DNA from: Branchiostoma floridae
Taxonomy: Eukaryota > Chordata > Leptocardii > Amphioxiformes > Branchiostomatidae
DNA: 64,000 nt
Direction of reading: 5' to 3'
Assembly: GCF_000003815.2 (NCBI RefSeq)
Contig: NC_049994.1
Span: 17,630,981-17,694,980, forward strand
Part shown: positions 22,601 to 32,547 of the stretch, piece after piece
How the letters are laid out: each line of letters begins with the position of its first letter
How positions within the stretch are numbered: the stretch's first letter is position 1
Notes under the pieces: model-generated
Told to the model about the DNA's origin: nothing
Seen by the model: the letters and a program-made list of their open reading frames with translations, nothing else
Database searches by the model: none
Position numbers and translations under genes: made by a program

Positions 22601-25600
22601 ACAAATGATCTCCACAGGAACAAGCTGCTGATCCTCTGCAACCCTGACAATCCCAGTAAGTATCTTCTCCAAGACTGTCCCGATGTCTTAAGAAATAGAG
22701 TATCACATAAGGTTAGCTTGTTAGTTAAGTCCATGAAAAAATGTCTTTTGAAACATCAATTGCACTGGTTAACAAAAAATCATCATTCATTTAGCATACT
22801 TGAGTTTATTCATTTCATATCTGCCTGCCTGCTTTTAAGTCTCTAACAATGTGGGTGTTCTGCCAATGCAATTCAGTAATTAATTAGAAATATATTGCTA
22901 AGCTAATTGTAGTTATTATGATGCTAATTAAGGGTATTTTTCAATCCATTATCTGTTAACGACACTTTTTTATGAACAGAAGTCAAAATTTAATGTATTT
23001 TGTATCTTGACAAAAATTGTAAAAATGAAGAAGTTTTGAGAATTAGAGAAAAAATATGCTTGAATGTCGACCAAGCTTATTGTCATGCACAGTCACGGTT
23101 GTCATGAAATGTGTAACTCAGGTAATGTTTAACTTCTTGCCCAAAAGGGACATAACTTGTATTCAAAGAAAGAAAAATATATAAATACAGGATTTCTTTA
23201 ATCAAGTCTAGAGGGAACTGTGTAACAAGTATACAGTAATACGACAGTATATTATAGTGTCACCCTATGCTTACTTCAGATCAGGGCTCTAGCCAGCGTC
23301 CGTTTTTCCGTCAATTGACGGAAATTTGCTGCGTCTGACGGAAAAATTTTAAAACCAATCCGTCAACCTTGACAGACAAAAATCCTTGGTGGAAGCTACA
23401 GGTGGCTTGGGGACGCCGTCCACGGCCGTAAAAGCCACACACTGTTTGCTTTGCTATTGTTATGATTGTTGACAATGTGTGTCGGCGCCCTTTCGCATAC
23501 GATAATCTCATTACAACCCGTTTTTCAAGGTCTCAGTTCAGTCCTTCTAATTAATTTTCGCGGTTTTCGCGACGATTGTAATTGGCTGACGGAAAAAAAT
23601 TTCGAGCTGGCTAAAGCCCTGCATCAGATACATACAGTAATTGGAATAGATACTGTAGTACCCATTGTACTCATTATATAGTTATAATTCTTTATTTACT
23701 ATAGCACCAGTACTGAGTAGTGTTGTAGCTATGTAGCAACAGGCAATTGGCAGAACACCAAGTAGCTCAACCCTCTTCCTCCCTCCAGTTTATTTGCTTG
23801 CAAATTAAAGTACCTGCCAAATTTTCAGTTGCAATTTTGCAGTGTTGCTTATTTATTATGAAACATGTAAAAGTGTCAAAAGGGAAAGTTGTAGCAATTT
23901 TAGGAACTGTTACACAGTTACAGTAGTCTATGAAAGAGTCACATTTTTGCAGACAATTTAATCATGATCAGAAGAGATCTTTATGAGTGTAAGCTGACAT
24001 GTAGCTAACTGAAAGTCAGATGTATTGTTGAGGAGTCATGATTTTGGCAGTCATCTTTATTTTCAAAATAAGTACCCAAAAGTGAAAACAAAACTTGCAG
24101 CACGTCAAAGAGAGTTGCCATGTTAAGGTTTAGAGGTGACCAGTAAGAAAACGTGTATTATTAGATAATTGAAACAACAAGGAAAAAGAGAGAAAAACAA
24201 AACAAAAATGGACTTCTTTTTTTAAGTTCATGATTATAGATACTTTCTCTGAATCATCATCGTAAAATTCTGCCACATGAACCATCACCAGGGAGAGTAG
24301 GACCAGATTCTTTGAATACCTTCCACAAACATACAAAATCAATGAATCAAGCAACAGCATACAAAAGTAAAACAAAACTTGTTGCACACCAAAGACTTCA
24401 TTTGTATTAAGCAAGCTCCCAGATGTTGCCCGAGGTTAGCGGGTTGAGTTGCGCCTGTGTGTTGTTCGGTCTCTACACTAACCTTTCCCGTTTTACCTAG
24501 CCGGGACGTGCTACAGCCAACACCAGCTGAAACAGCTCAGGTTGTGCCTCGGTGTTGCTTGTTGTTGTTTATTATATCATTGTGTAGTGTTTGTTTTAAA
24601 GTTACCGTGGCGATGGCCAATGCAATCAAGAACAGGCCAAATTTAAATTTTGTATCATTTTGTGTAAACTTTGTTTTAAATTTTCCTCGGCAATGGCCTA
24701 CGCAATTGTACAATTAAGAACAGGAAAGTTAGGTCAAATTTAGATTTTCTGTTTACATTTTGTGTTTTTTTTTTAAAATTTTCCATGGTAATAGCAAAAC
24801 TACTCAAGAACAAAAAAAGTTAGACCAAATTATCTGGATCCATTGAGCCAATCCTATACATGATGTATGAGAATATTTTGCTTCCTCTACATATTTTCTT
24901 TTTTTCATTCATTTTAAGGACGACTGTTTGATACCAAAATTGCCCAAACCTTTGGCCTGTACGAGCATTTTGATTTCAGTTTTTTTTTTCTTTTATGGGG
25001 TTTGTTTTTTAAAGACAATCTACAGATGTACAGTAAATGCTAAATCAAAGTCACTTACAATTTCTAGAATGTAACATTGTCATGTCTTCATATTTGGGGG
25101 GGTCAGTTTTTGCTGATTTTTGTTGACAATTTTTTTCATACCATGCGGGCAATCACATGATGCTCCTTTTTATTTTTTTTATTTTTGGAAATCAAAATAA
25201 TTTGAAACCTTGCTGTGTTTTTAAACCAGATTGGTTTGAGTGTCCAACCCCTTTTTATGCTAAGTATAATTGATAATTATCATAAAAGTATGTATATAAT
25301 GTATAAATTGACTTGTTCTCTGTATCTTGGTTCAGGTCAGTGACATTTTTCCGTTTTCTCTTTTCAGTTCCACGTTGAGGAAACACGGTATCGTGGTGTT
25401 GAGCGATGAGATCTACGCCAGGTTGCACTACACCGACAACCATGAGACCATCGCCAAGGTTTGTCAGTCGTTATTTGATTAGTCTTGTAAGACAAGTTGT
25501 CCCTGGAAGAACAGCATCATAATGAAATCCTCACAGCACTTAAAATTGAAAATGGTGTATGGTAAACTGGATTTGCTGCTATTGTTACAAACTTTGTGCC

Positions 25601-28600
25601 AAAGAGTGGAGAAGAAGGATCCATTGCGACCCGTGAAGGCATCTCTGATGTCCACGTTCAAGGTTCAAGGTTGTGCCAAATAGCAAGTAGACAAAGTCAA
25701 GCGACTGATCTTGGAAATTTCAGAATTGTTTCAGGTAGCATTCACTACCTTTCGTCAGTGACTTATACAAAATGTACGATATGATACCAAGATAAACGGT
25801 AAAACACTGACGAAAGGTAGTCGATGATGTCTGAAACGTCTGACCGTTTCCAAAGTATATCCAGTTGCTTGAACACTGCTATTTGGTGTATCTTATTACC
25901 TCAATTAATGTCTAACCGCTATCGACGTGTTGCAGACTTTCTTTGTCTTTAAATCTCTAAAAGCTTGGACATCTTCTTGTTTCCAGTACTACCCGGAAGG
26001 AACCATCCTGTGTTCGGGGCTGTCCAAATGGGCCAGTGCTGGGGGATGGAGGGTAAGTTGAGTGACATCCATCACTCTTCTTCAGTATTGCTATAAATTC
26101 TAGCAATGCTGAAGAAGAGGGATGGATTTCATTTGAAACGTCCGGAAGTTTATCTTCTTGTAGGGGTGGAATTGCCTTTAGATATTGTTTACTTGGATGT
26201 CTAACCCTCATAAACGAATCCTTATCAGTGACCCCTGTTAGTTACAGTTAGCAATCTCGCTTTTAGATTAAAGTTCAAGCAATGATTATTATTCAAGTGC
26301 ACTTAAATAAAGTTTTGGGACCGCACTGTAAATACTTTGCATAAATCTGTCTGTACATATGTAAATACTTTATGTTTTTTGATCACATCTGAACTGTGAG
26401 CAGTGACACCTGTCCTGCAGTACAATGTCAAGCAGTCAGAATTGCCCTGAGGAAGGTGACAGACGGTCACAGAAATGTCGGTGTGACTAAAGCAATGGCT
26501 GTGTAAAAAGAGTCTCTTTATTTAGTGACGTACCAACCTAATGAAACTATTCCCGTATTCAAGTGCACTTGTTTCCCCTGCAGCTTGGGTACTGTGTCTA
26601 CCCCCGAGAGTTGGATCCACTGAGGTGTGCAGTGAAGAGTGCAGCCAGTCACACCTACTCTTGTGCCTCTGCGCCTATACAGTATGCTGCTGTGACCGTA
26701 AGTGCCCTAACCTAATCCTCACCTAAACCTAACCCTAACTGTAACCTAACACTCACCCTTTCCCTAACGCTAACCCTAACCCTAACCGTAGCCCCCGCAC
26801 CAGCATCAGCCCCCGCACCAGCATCATCCCCCGCACCAGCATCATCCCCCGCACCAGCATCAGCCCCCGCATCGGCCCCCGCACCAGCATCATCCCCCGC
26901 ACCAGCATCAGCCCCCGCATCGGCCCCCGCACCAGCATCAGCCCCCGCACCAGCATCAGCCCCCGCACCAGCATCATCCCCCGCGCCAGCCCCCGCACCA
27001 GCACCAGCACCGCACTCAGCATCAGCCCCCGCACCAGCACCAGCCCCCGCACCAGCATCAGCCCCAGCACCAGCCCCCACACCAGCCCCCACACCAGCAT
27101 CAGCCCCCACACCAGCACCAGCACCAGCACCAGCCCCCGCACCAGCACCAGCCCCCGCACCAGCATCAACCCCCGCACCAGCACCTAGCCCCACCCCAGC
27201 CCAAACCCCAATCCTAGCTCCACCAGCCTAAACTCCTGTGCCTCCACTGTTACTGTAAGTGAACCCTACCGTATTAACCTACACATGGTTTCAGAAAGTG
27301 AAGTGTTGTCAGATTCAAATAATTTTCTTCCCATTTATCAGTTTTCATCTTGTGAATAACTTCTTTTGAAGCTCAACTTTGAAATACCAAGAATTTAAGC
27401 AATATTTAATGTAGTTTAAATGATTAGTGACTCACAATTCATTTCTCCACCCCTGCAGTTGTTTAACTACAGTGATGAAGTACAGGAGTACCGGGCACAC
27501 TGTTCACGTATCCTGCAGGCCGTGGGGACATACAGCTGTAAGGAACTCAGGGCTGTAGGGGTGAAGGTGGTACAGCCAACGTCTGGGTACTACATACTGC
27601 CCAACTTTGAGGTGAGGTTCTCATGGATAGAAAGATAGGGACAGCAAGAGAGGGAGAAAGATAGAGACAGTGAGAGAGAGAAAGTGGGTAGCTACAGCTG
27701 TAAGAAACTTAGGGCAGTGGGGGTGAATAGAGTGGGTAGAGATAGGGAGAGAGAGAGAACAGGTGGGACATGAAAAGAGAAATAGAGGGACAGAGAGAAC
27801 GAGGCAGAAAGAGACGCAAAATGAGTGACAGACAAAAACAGACTAAAAGGGAAAGAGAAATTGAAAATTAAATTTAGTGGTCCTACAAACCTTCTCTGAA
27901 CTTCTACCTTTTTATGTCCTGTTGTCTGTACTTAGTATTTTTTTTCAATGTAGTTTTGTCACATTATACCTACCACAAACTGACAAAGGCCATAGTCTGT
28001 CCCTTAACATTTTGTCCTATATCGCAGGTGTTGCGGAAGTCACTGTCCAAGCGAGGCATCACCACCTGCACACAGATGTGTGAGGCACTGTTCGAGGAGG
28101 CCAGGGTTGCGGTAGGTATAAATTTTAAAAACTACTACATTGTATATTATCATAGATGTAAAACATAACAAAAGATGGTGGATGCCATCTAAAATGTCTG
28201 ACCGTTTCCAAAACCATATCCAGTTGCTTGTCAATGAGTAACTGATTTTTGGCGTACCTTATTACCTGGATGTCTAACCCTCATTGACGTACAAGTTGTA
28301 AGGTTTTTGTTCTTGTGTCTGCTTGTTTTGTGAGGGGAAATCTAAAAGTTGTGAGTTTTTGCGTGTTTCTACAGCTGATGGCCGGCGGCCCAGCCTTCCT
28401 GCGACCCCTGAATGAGTTCACCACCAGACTCTGCGTCATCGACTTCGATGGTGAGACAAAAATAGTTATCCCTTTAGATATGAAAATATGCTATAGATTT
28501 GGAATGTATTGTATATCTTACATTTAGATGTGTAATAGAAATTAGGCTTTGCTTCATCGACTTTGATGGTGAGACAAAAATTGTTATCTTCTTAGATATG

Positions 28601-29739
28601 TAAATATGCTATAGATTTGGAATATGTATTACATTTAGATTTGGAATAAAAAGATGCTAATGACCAGTTATTACTCAAAAGCATGGAAGTTTGTCAGTTT
28701 GGTTTAATACATTATGAACGGAGGAGGGGTTTGTAAGTAGTGGTAGAGGGGTCTATTGAGTGAGCAAGGTGGACAGAGTTAATCCAGAAATTTTCAAAAA
28801 CTTTGGAATTGATTTCTAGTTAGAAAATGTGCACACCAGTTTGGAAATTTGGACCCCACCACTTAATCATTCTGTACTTCCAGTTTTCTTTGCTCTCCAC
28901 ACCTGTTTGTGACTGTCAAATGTTCTACTTCTTCATTCTCAAGTCTTAAGCTTTTCTCTGCAAGATTAATTTTCTAGTTCATCAGATATTTATTCTTTTC
29001 CTTCCCTCCAGGGAGCCATGCTCTGAAGGCGAGTAAGAAGCTTGGCCTGGACGTGCCCCTGTCAGAAGAGTTTGTGAAGGAGTACTGTGGACAAACCTAT
29101 GATGGCATCCAGGTAAGACACAAGACCTGTGCTAAAGCTCTACCTTGTGTTTAGACCTTAAATCCAACCAAAACTTGTTGTTGTATTGATCTAACATTAT
29201 ACAGTGATCCTTCAGAGCTTGTGGTCTAGTGCCATCATCTCAGTCATAGTTTGTAATCCAAGTTTTTGTCACCATAGTTTAGTCTGTATTACTGCTTGAG
29301 GTGGACTACTGGGTCACTTCCTTTATGACCTCCAGTTGGCAGCAAGACTGACCTCTTATACAGGCTTTTGGAAAATTTGATTTTTTGTTGCTGAAATGTT
29401 GAAAAATGCAGAGCTGGAAGATCATCATAAAAACAGAGCCTTAGAAAAAATGTCTACTAAAAAATGGTACGCACAGTTTCAGGGAGGGAAGTTCAATGTA
29501 GTCAGGTCCAAGATTTCCTCCCAGCCCTCTGTTTTCAATCCTGTGGCCTTGCTGAAGTTTACTTTGAAGTAATAATATAATCCAGAAATCAAGGGAATAA
29601 AATTGGCGTGGCAGAGCATGTCATTGGTTATTGAAAGATCTAAGAATTTTCTTTTCTTCTGATCCTTTTTAAGTGTTGTGTTGATTTTCCTTCCCAGGCA
29701 CTGAAGAGGTGGGTCCAGACACAACTGGAAGCTGAGTAA
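19620..29739 (+). CDS. PLP-dependent class I/II aminotransferase (aspartate-aminotransferase-like), 14 exons
   Basis: Exons: 19620-19730, 20175-20277, 20804-20941, 21870-21997, 22592-22655, 24501-24540, 25368-25458, 25987-26052, 26584-26697, 27459-27611, 28028-28111, 28375-28450, 29012-29112, 29698-29739. All phases close to one 436-aa frame. Hallmarks: GQSPFP near 44-49, GPGSKE (phosphate contact), PCWTTY (ring stacking), NPDNPTG with N180, SDEIY with D208 and Y211, the lysine K239 in SGLSKWASAGGWR that binds PLP as Schiff base, and R382 in the position of the substrate-carboxylate arginine (FTTRLCVIDFDG). It should transfer an amino group between an amino acid and a 2-oxo acid, probably in the cytosol, as no targeting peptide is evident. 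The substrate cannot be told. The family branch ending in VIDFDG differs from the vertebrate GOT1/GOT2 type. Confidence 0.9.
20362..20576. mobile_element. MITE, TACTGTAAATGCA family, copy 1
   Basis: Bounded by TACTGTAAATGCA and TGCATTTACAGTA, starting and ending on TA, which fits a Tc1/mariner-type TA target. Interior: tggggatttgatttc, gtagtctcttactgcc, gtggttt-aagtttgc. A second copy lies at 47731-47914. In intron 2 of the aminotransferase. Confidence 0.85.
21521..21570 (+). pseudogene. Partial copy of aminotransferase exon 4 (5' half) in intron 3
   Basis: catcctcctgttgtctccct, gctgaaccacatacaagccc and cagtgtcacc match exon 4 positions 21870-21920 with a handful of substitutions. No splice donor follows, so it is a relic. 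Confidence 0.75.
21600..21800. mobile_element. Intron 3 insertion with hairpin and hammerhead-like core
   Basis: agaacacaccagca is followed by its complement tgctggtgtgttct at ~21620-21660. Further on, 21723-21797 holds ctgatga, a GC hairpin (ggtc/ggcc), then gaaaattta pairing with upstream taaattc. See findings. Probably the end of a Penelope-like or similar retroelement. Confidence 0.4.
22033..22260 (+). repeat. Two further copies of aminotransferase exon 4 3' end plus donor (116-bp step)
   Basis: The block cacctgaccagacacaac... to ...ctggaggag|gtttgtttgtttg begins at 21917 (real exon), 22033 and 22149. The copies keep the coding frame sequence, the donor and the (TTTG)n tract, but lack the acceptor and first half of the exon. 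They are preceded by ttctgttacaca instead. Confidence 0.9.
23282..23621. mobile_element. hAT-like non-autonomous element
   Basis: Ends CAGGGCTCTAGCCAGC and GCTGGCTAAAGCCCTG form terminal inverted repeats. The flanks cttcagat and catcagat are a near-perfect 8-bp target duplication. Sub-terminal cgtcaattgacgg and gctgacgga motifs repeat. No intact transposase. In intron 5 of the aminotransferase. Confidence 0.85.
24501..24540 (+). CDS. 40-base microexon 6 of the aminotransferase
   Basis: ttttacctag|CCGGGACGTG...AACAGCTCAG|gttgtg. It supplies T-GTCYSQHQLKQL-S, completing NPDNP-TG and joining to STLRKHG of exon 7. Phase 1 in, phase 2 out. The donor gttgtg is weak, but no other sequence in the intron restores the frame and the NPxNPTG motif. 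Confidence 0.8.
24596..24840. repeat. Three degenerate ~100-bp tandem units just after microexon 6
   Basis: Units share (cc)g/atgg-c/taatgg/agc, caag/aacaacagg-like tracts, ggtcaaattta, and atttt-gtgt-tttaaattttcc. No coding potential. Confidence 0.5.
25735..25860. repeat. Intronic interspersed repeat with CGTCTGACCGTTTCC motif
   Basis: actacctttcgtcagtg and cactgacgaaaggtagt form an inverted repeat, followed by tgaaacgtctgaccgtttcc and tatatccagttgcttg. The last part recurs at 28195-28235 in the same gene and, reversed, at ~58150-58200 in the last gene. Short interspersed element of unknown class. Confidence 0.6.
26715..27200. repeat. Minisatellite: CCCTAA-like stretch then CCCCCGCACCAGCATCAG (18-bp) units
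   Basis: 26715-26795 is a degenerate CCTAAC/CCCTAAC run. From about 26790 the 18-base unit and 6/12-base variants repeat some 25 times. Because the unit is a multiple of three it gives long open frames on the minus strand (Ala-Gly-Ala-Asp type) that are not genes. In intron 9. Confidence 0.95.
27691..27727 (+). pseudogene. Partial copy of aminotransferase exon 10 in intron 10
   Basis: tacagctgtaagaaacttag and ggcagtgggggtgaa match exon 10 at 27531-27566 with few changes. The copy sits inside a GA-rich tract after the true donor. Confidence 0.8.
28540..28630 (+). pseudogene. Tandem copy of the exon 12 end, donor and start of intron 12
   Basis: tgcttcatcgactttgatg|gtgagacaaaaattgtta... matches 28428-28510 (tgcgtcatcgacttcgatg|gtgagacaaaaatagtta...) through agatatg-aaatatgctatag and atttggaat. 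It retains a good donor but has no acceptor. Confidence 0.9.
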
Positions 29740-30795
29740 AAGAGGAGGTCTGAGAAACAAGCTTGATGTGACAGAGGGGAGGTTATTCCCAGAGGACCCA
29801 GAAAACAGGAGGAGGAGAAGAAATTGTTGTTTTGAATGTGCTTTGTGCTTACAATGTTAAAGGCTGTAACAGTTACAGTGTTGGAATAACAGTCAGTAGT
29901 TTCTATTTGTTGCACTGTACTGTCAAGCATGTCTCTTTCGACCATGTTAAGACTAGAGATTGAATGAAAATGGTCACAGTAAAATGGTGGTACATGCTTG
30001 AGACATGTAATTTTGAAAGTGGGGAAAATTGTCAAAGGGATCACCAGAAATTGTCCTTAAGTAGAGGCCAGCTGGTCCATAATGTAGAAATGGTCATGGG
30101 TAATGTAGTATGGTAGGGTTGACTGTACTTTGAAAATGTTGTATCAGTAGTTACACAAATTCTCAGGAAATTATACAGACACATATAAGTCAAATGGAAG
30201 TTACAGAGTTTACACGCATTTTCAAGCTGCTGTATTCATGTGTAGGTAAGGAGTTAAAAAATGGACAGATTTCTGATGTTACATTACTCAATGATTTTAT
30301 AGATTAAACATCAATTTGGAAGGGCTGTAATAATGTAAGAATGCTACACATTATGTATATTTTTGTAATTTGTCACCTCCACTGTTCACTTTACATCCCT
30401 TGCAAATGTAATGATTGTTGTCATATTCTGTTCCTGTGTTACAAACGTGTGTGGCTGTAGGACCACACATTTGAACAATGTTGCACTTAATTTTTTATAA
30501 TAACCTGCACATCAACTTTAAAGTTGCACCTTGTTTTTGTACAATTTCTATACAATTATATCAATTTTTTATCCAATATGAGATTATGTCACATTCTAAT
30601 GCAAACACTGGTGCACAATGTCATGAATATGAAGTATTACAAAATGAGTCTTTTTTGCCCCCCAAAAAACATTTTTGTGCAATTTACCATTTTAAGAAAT
30701 TATCATATTTCTGGTCTCAGTCCATCAACTGATCTTGGAAGCAAGTAATTTGACATGTCTGCCATATGATAGAAATAAAAATATCACACACCTCC
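29740..30795 (+). other. 3' untranslated region of the aminotransferase
   Basis: AT-rich with no conserved frame. An AATAAA at 30774-30779 is the best poly(A) signal before the next interspersed repeat. Confidence 0.6.
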
Positions 30796-30835
30796 ATCTT
30801 GTCATGTATTTCATTCTAGAACTGGAGCTCAGTAG

Positions 30836-30990
30836 TGAGAATAAATAAATAAATGAATGAATGAATGAACCTTTATTGTACTTTTTTGCTCAACCGAGCT
30901 AAGTACAGGGCACAACAAAAACAAAACATACATGCAAAAATATGTAGATCTAGTCTATTAACACAGAAGTTCGGCTTCATGTTTAATGAA
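30836..30990. mobile_element. Interspersed repeat with (AATA)n(AATG)n end, copy 1
   Basis: (AATAA)n-(ATGA)n, then cctttattgtac, then gagct-aagtacaggg. A related copy at 41915-42060 reads gaactttattgtac and gggctaggtacagg. It resembles the tail end of a SINE/LINE inserted on the minus strand. Confidence 0.65.
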
Positions 30991-31317
30991 ACCCCTTTCC
31001 CTTCAGAAAAGACAGAATAAAAGTAGTGAGACCTGAATAGCAACTTTCTTCATACACAATCAAGTGTTTTATTCAACTAACATTTCGGCGACCATCTGGC
31101 ACATTTCTTGTCACATTTCTTACTTTAATTTCATGATAAAGCAAATCAGGTTTGGCACACACATTGCCCATTGTTAGCTATAGCTGATATGAGCATCTGA
31201 AGTAGAATAACTTAGTCTTAAAAAGATGTACAAGGAATTTGGAACATCTAATAGTATTCAAATATCTACAGTTACAAAATTGACGGTTTCATTGAAGTAT
31301 AGTACTAATTCAACTAG

Positions 31318-31470
31318 TGATGCCCCTATAGCTCAGCTAGTAGCGACCCCAACAGTTTAGCTCCTGGTTCCAATTGGTTGGTTACTCAGGTAGACCCCAG
31401 TTCAAGTCCCAGACGAGGACATCTCCATCGGATGTTACACCTTTTTTTGGAAGGGACGTATTTGAGGAGG
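31318..31470 (+). mobile_element. tRNA-derived SINE-like sequence
   Basis: A box A-like tatagctcagctagtag and a box B-like agttcaagtccc are ~65 bases apart. Downstream sequence is not tRNA-like and no full cloverleaf closes. Confidence 0.5.
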
Positions 31471-31807
31471 TGCCTCAAGCTTGTTAAAGGGATTTTGGGC
31501 TAGCAACCCCCTTCTTGTGGAAATTAATACCCAGATACAGAAAAAGCAAGGAAACTGGCTAATCTATGCAGCCACTAGGCACTGCAAGATGCCATGGTAA
31601 TTCAACTGAATCTGGAAACTGTCTCATGGTAGTCATTTATACAGTAATAGATTGATACATTGGTACCAAAGTCTAAGAATGCATGTACTTTTTGCTGGAT
31701 GGGATTCCCGGTATCATTGTAAATGCGCCATCACCTGACAGTGTTACAACACTTTGACTATTGCTACCTGAGACACCTTGGACAAGAAGGTTACGGTTTA
31801 GTTGCCA

Positions 31808-31810
<3 letters not shown>

Positions 31811-31860
<50 letters not shown>
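31811..31860. repeat. (GT)n microsatellite
   Basis: About 25 GT dinucleotides followed by gtgcgtg variants. Confidence 0.97.
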
Positions 31861-31863
<3 letters not shown>

Positions 31864-32547
31864 CACCAGAATGTGTGTGTGCGTGTCTGCCTGTCTGTGA
31901 ACAGCAAAACTGGAGAAGCTAAGGGTAGGGGTTAGGAAAACAAAGTTCCTTGCAACTTTCTAGGGTTCTGCAGCTGAACGTCCGGTTTGGACACTAACTG
32001 GAGTATGTTTGGGCCCCCTAGCGGCTTGTATTGGTGCTGTAGTAATTAATATTGTACAGTTACTATATATAGACTGTACATTCTGTGTACTATATATAGT
32101 TAATGCTCAGAGAACCTATCAATTTTTGATCACATATTATGGAAAATCAATTCGAGAAAGACTTGGGTTTATCCGATTTAAAATGTGAGGGGGTCGATGT
32201 CTAATCTATTAGTTAAGTGACTTAACCGACTCTATCCTACCGATATCTCTACCAGGTCATTGAACAATCGTCCTGACATTAGTCTGATTACACATTGACT
32301 GCAGCACAAGTTAGACTAAGTTGTCCCCAATACTCTTCACGACCTTCACGACTCAACATGTCTCACAATGAATGATTTTTTTCTTACATGTTTCTCCCTC
32401 ACAAATACTTCCTACAGTAAAAAGACAAAAAAAAATGTTAGCCTTCTTTCAAGAATCTAATCCAAGGATCATGGTAATACATGTGATAAGCTGTGAGTGA
32501 ATTTACATAGTCTACCACGTACACGTATGGATGACAACGTGAACATT
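31861..32547. other. Spacer / 3' region downstream of the minus-strand membrane gene
   Basis: No exon seen. It contains small palindromic tracts (tatatatagac ... ctatatatag near 32065-32100) and probably the 3' UTR of the gene ending at 32548. Confidence 0.5.

Noticed and set aside
26715-26795. Telomere or chromosome end
   Set aside because: The CCTAAC run is short, degenerate and inside an intron of a continuous gene.
26712-27194. Open frames of 143-160 codons on the minus strand (Ala-Gly-Asp or Leu-Val-Arg-Gly repeats)
   Set aside because: Produced by an 18-bp minisatellite in an intron; no start context or domain, and two frames are open at once.
31318-31400. Possible tRNA gene (atagctcagctagtag ... 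gttcaagtcc)
   Set aside because: Extra bases between boxes and no acceptor-stem pairing; more likely SINE-derived.
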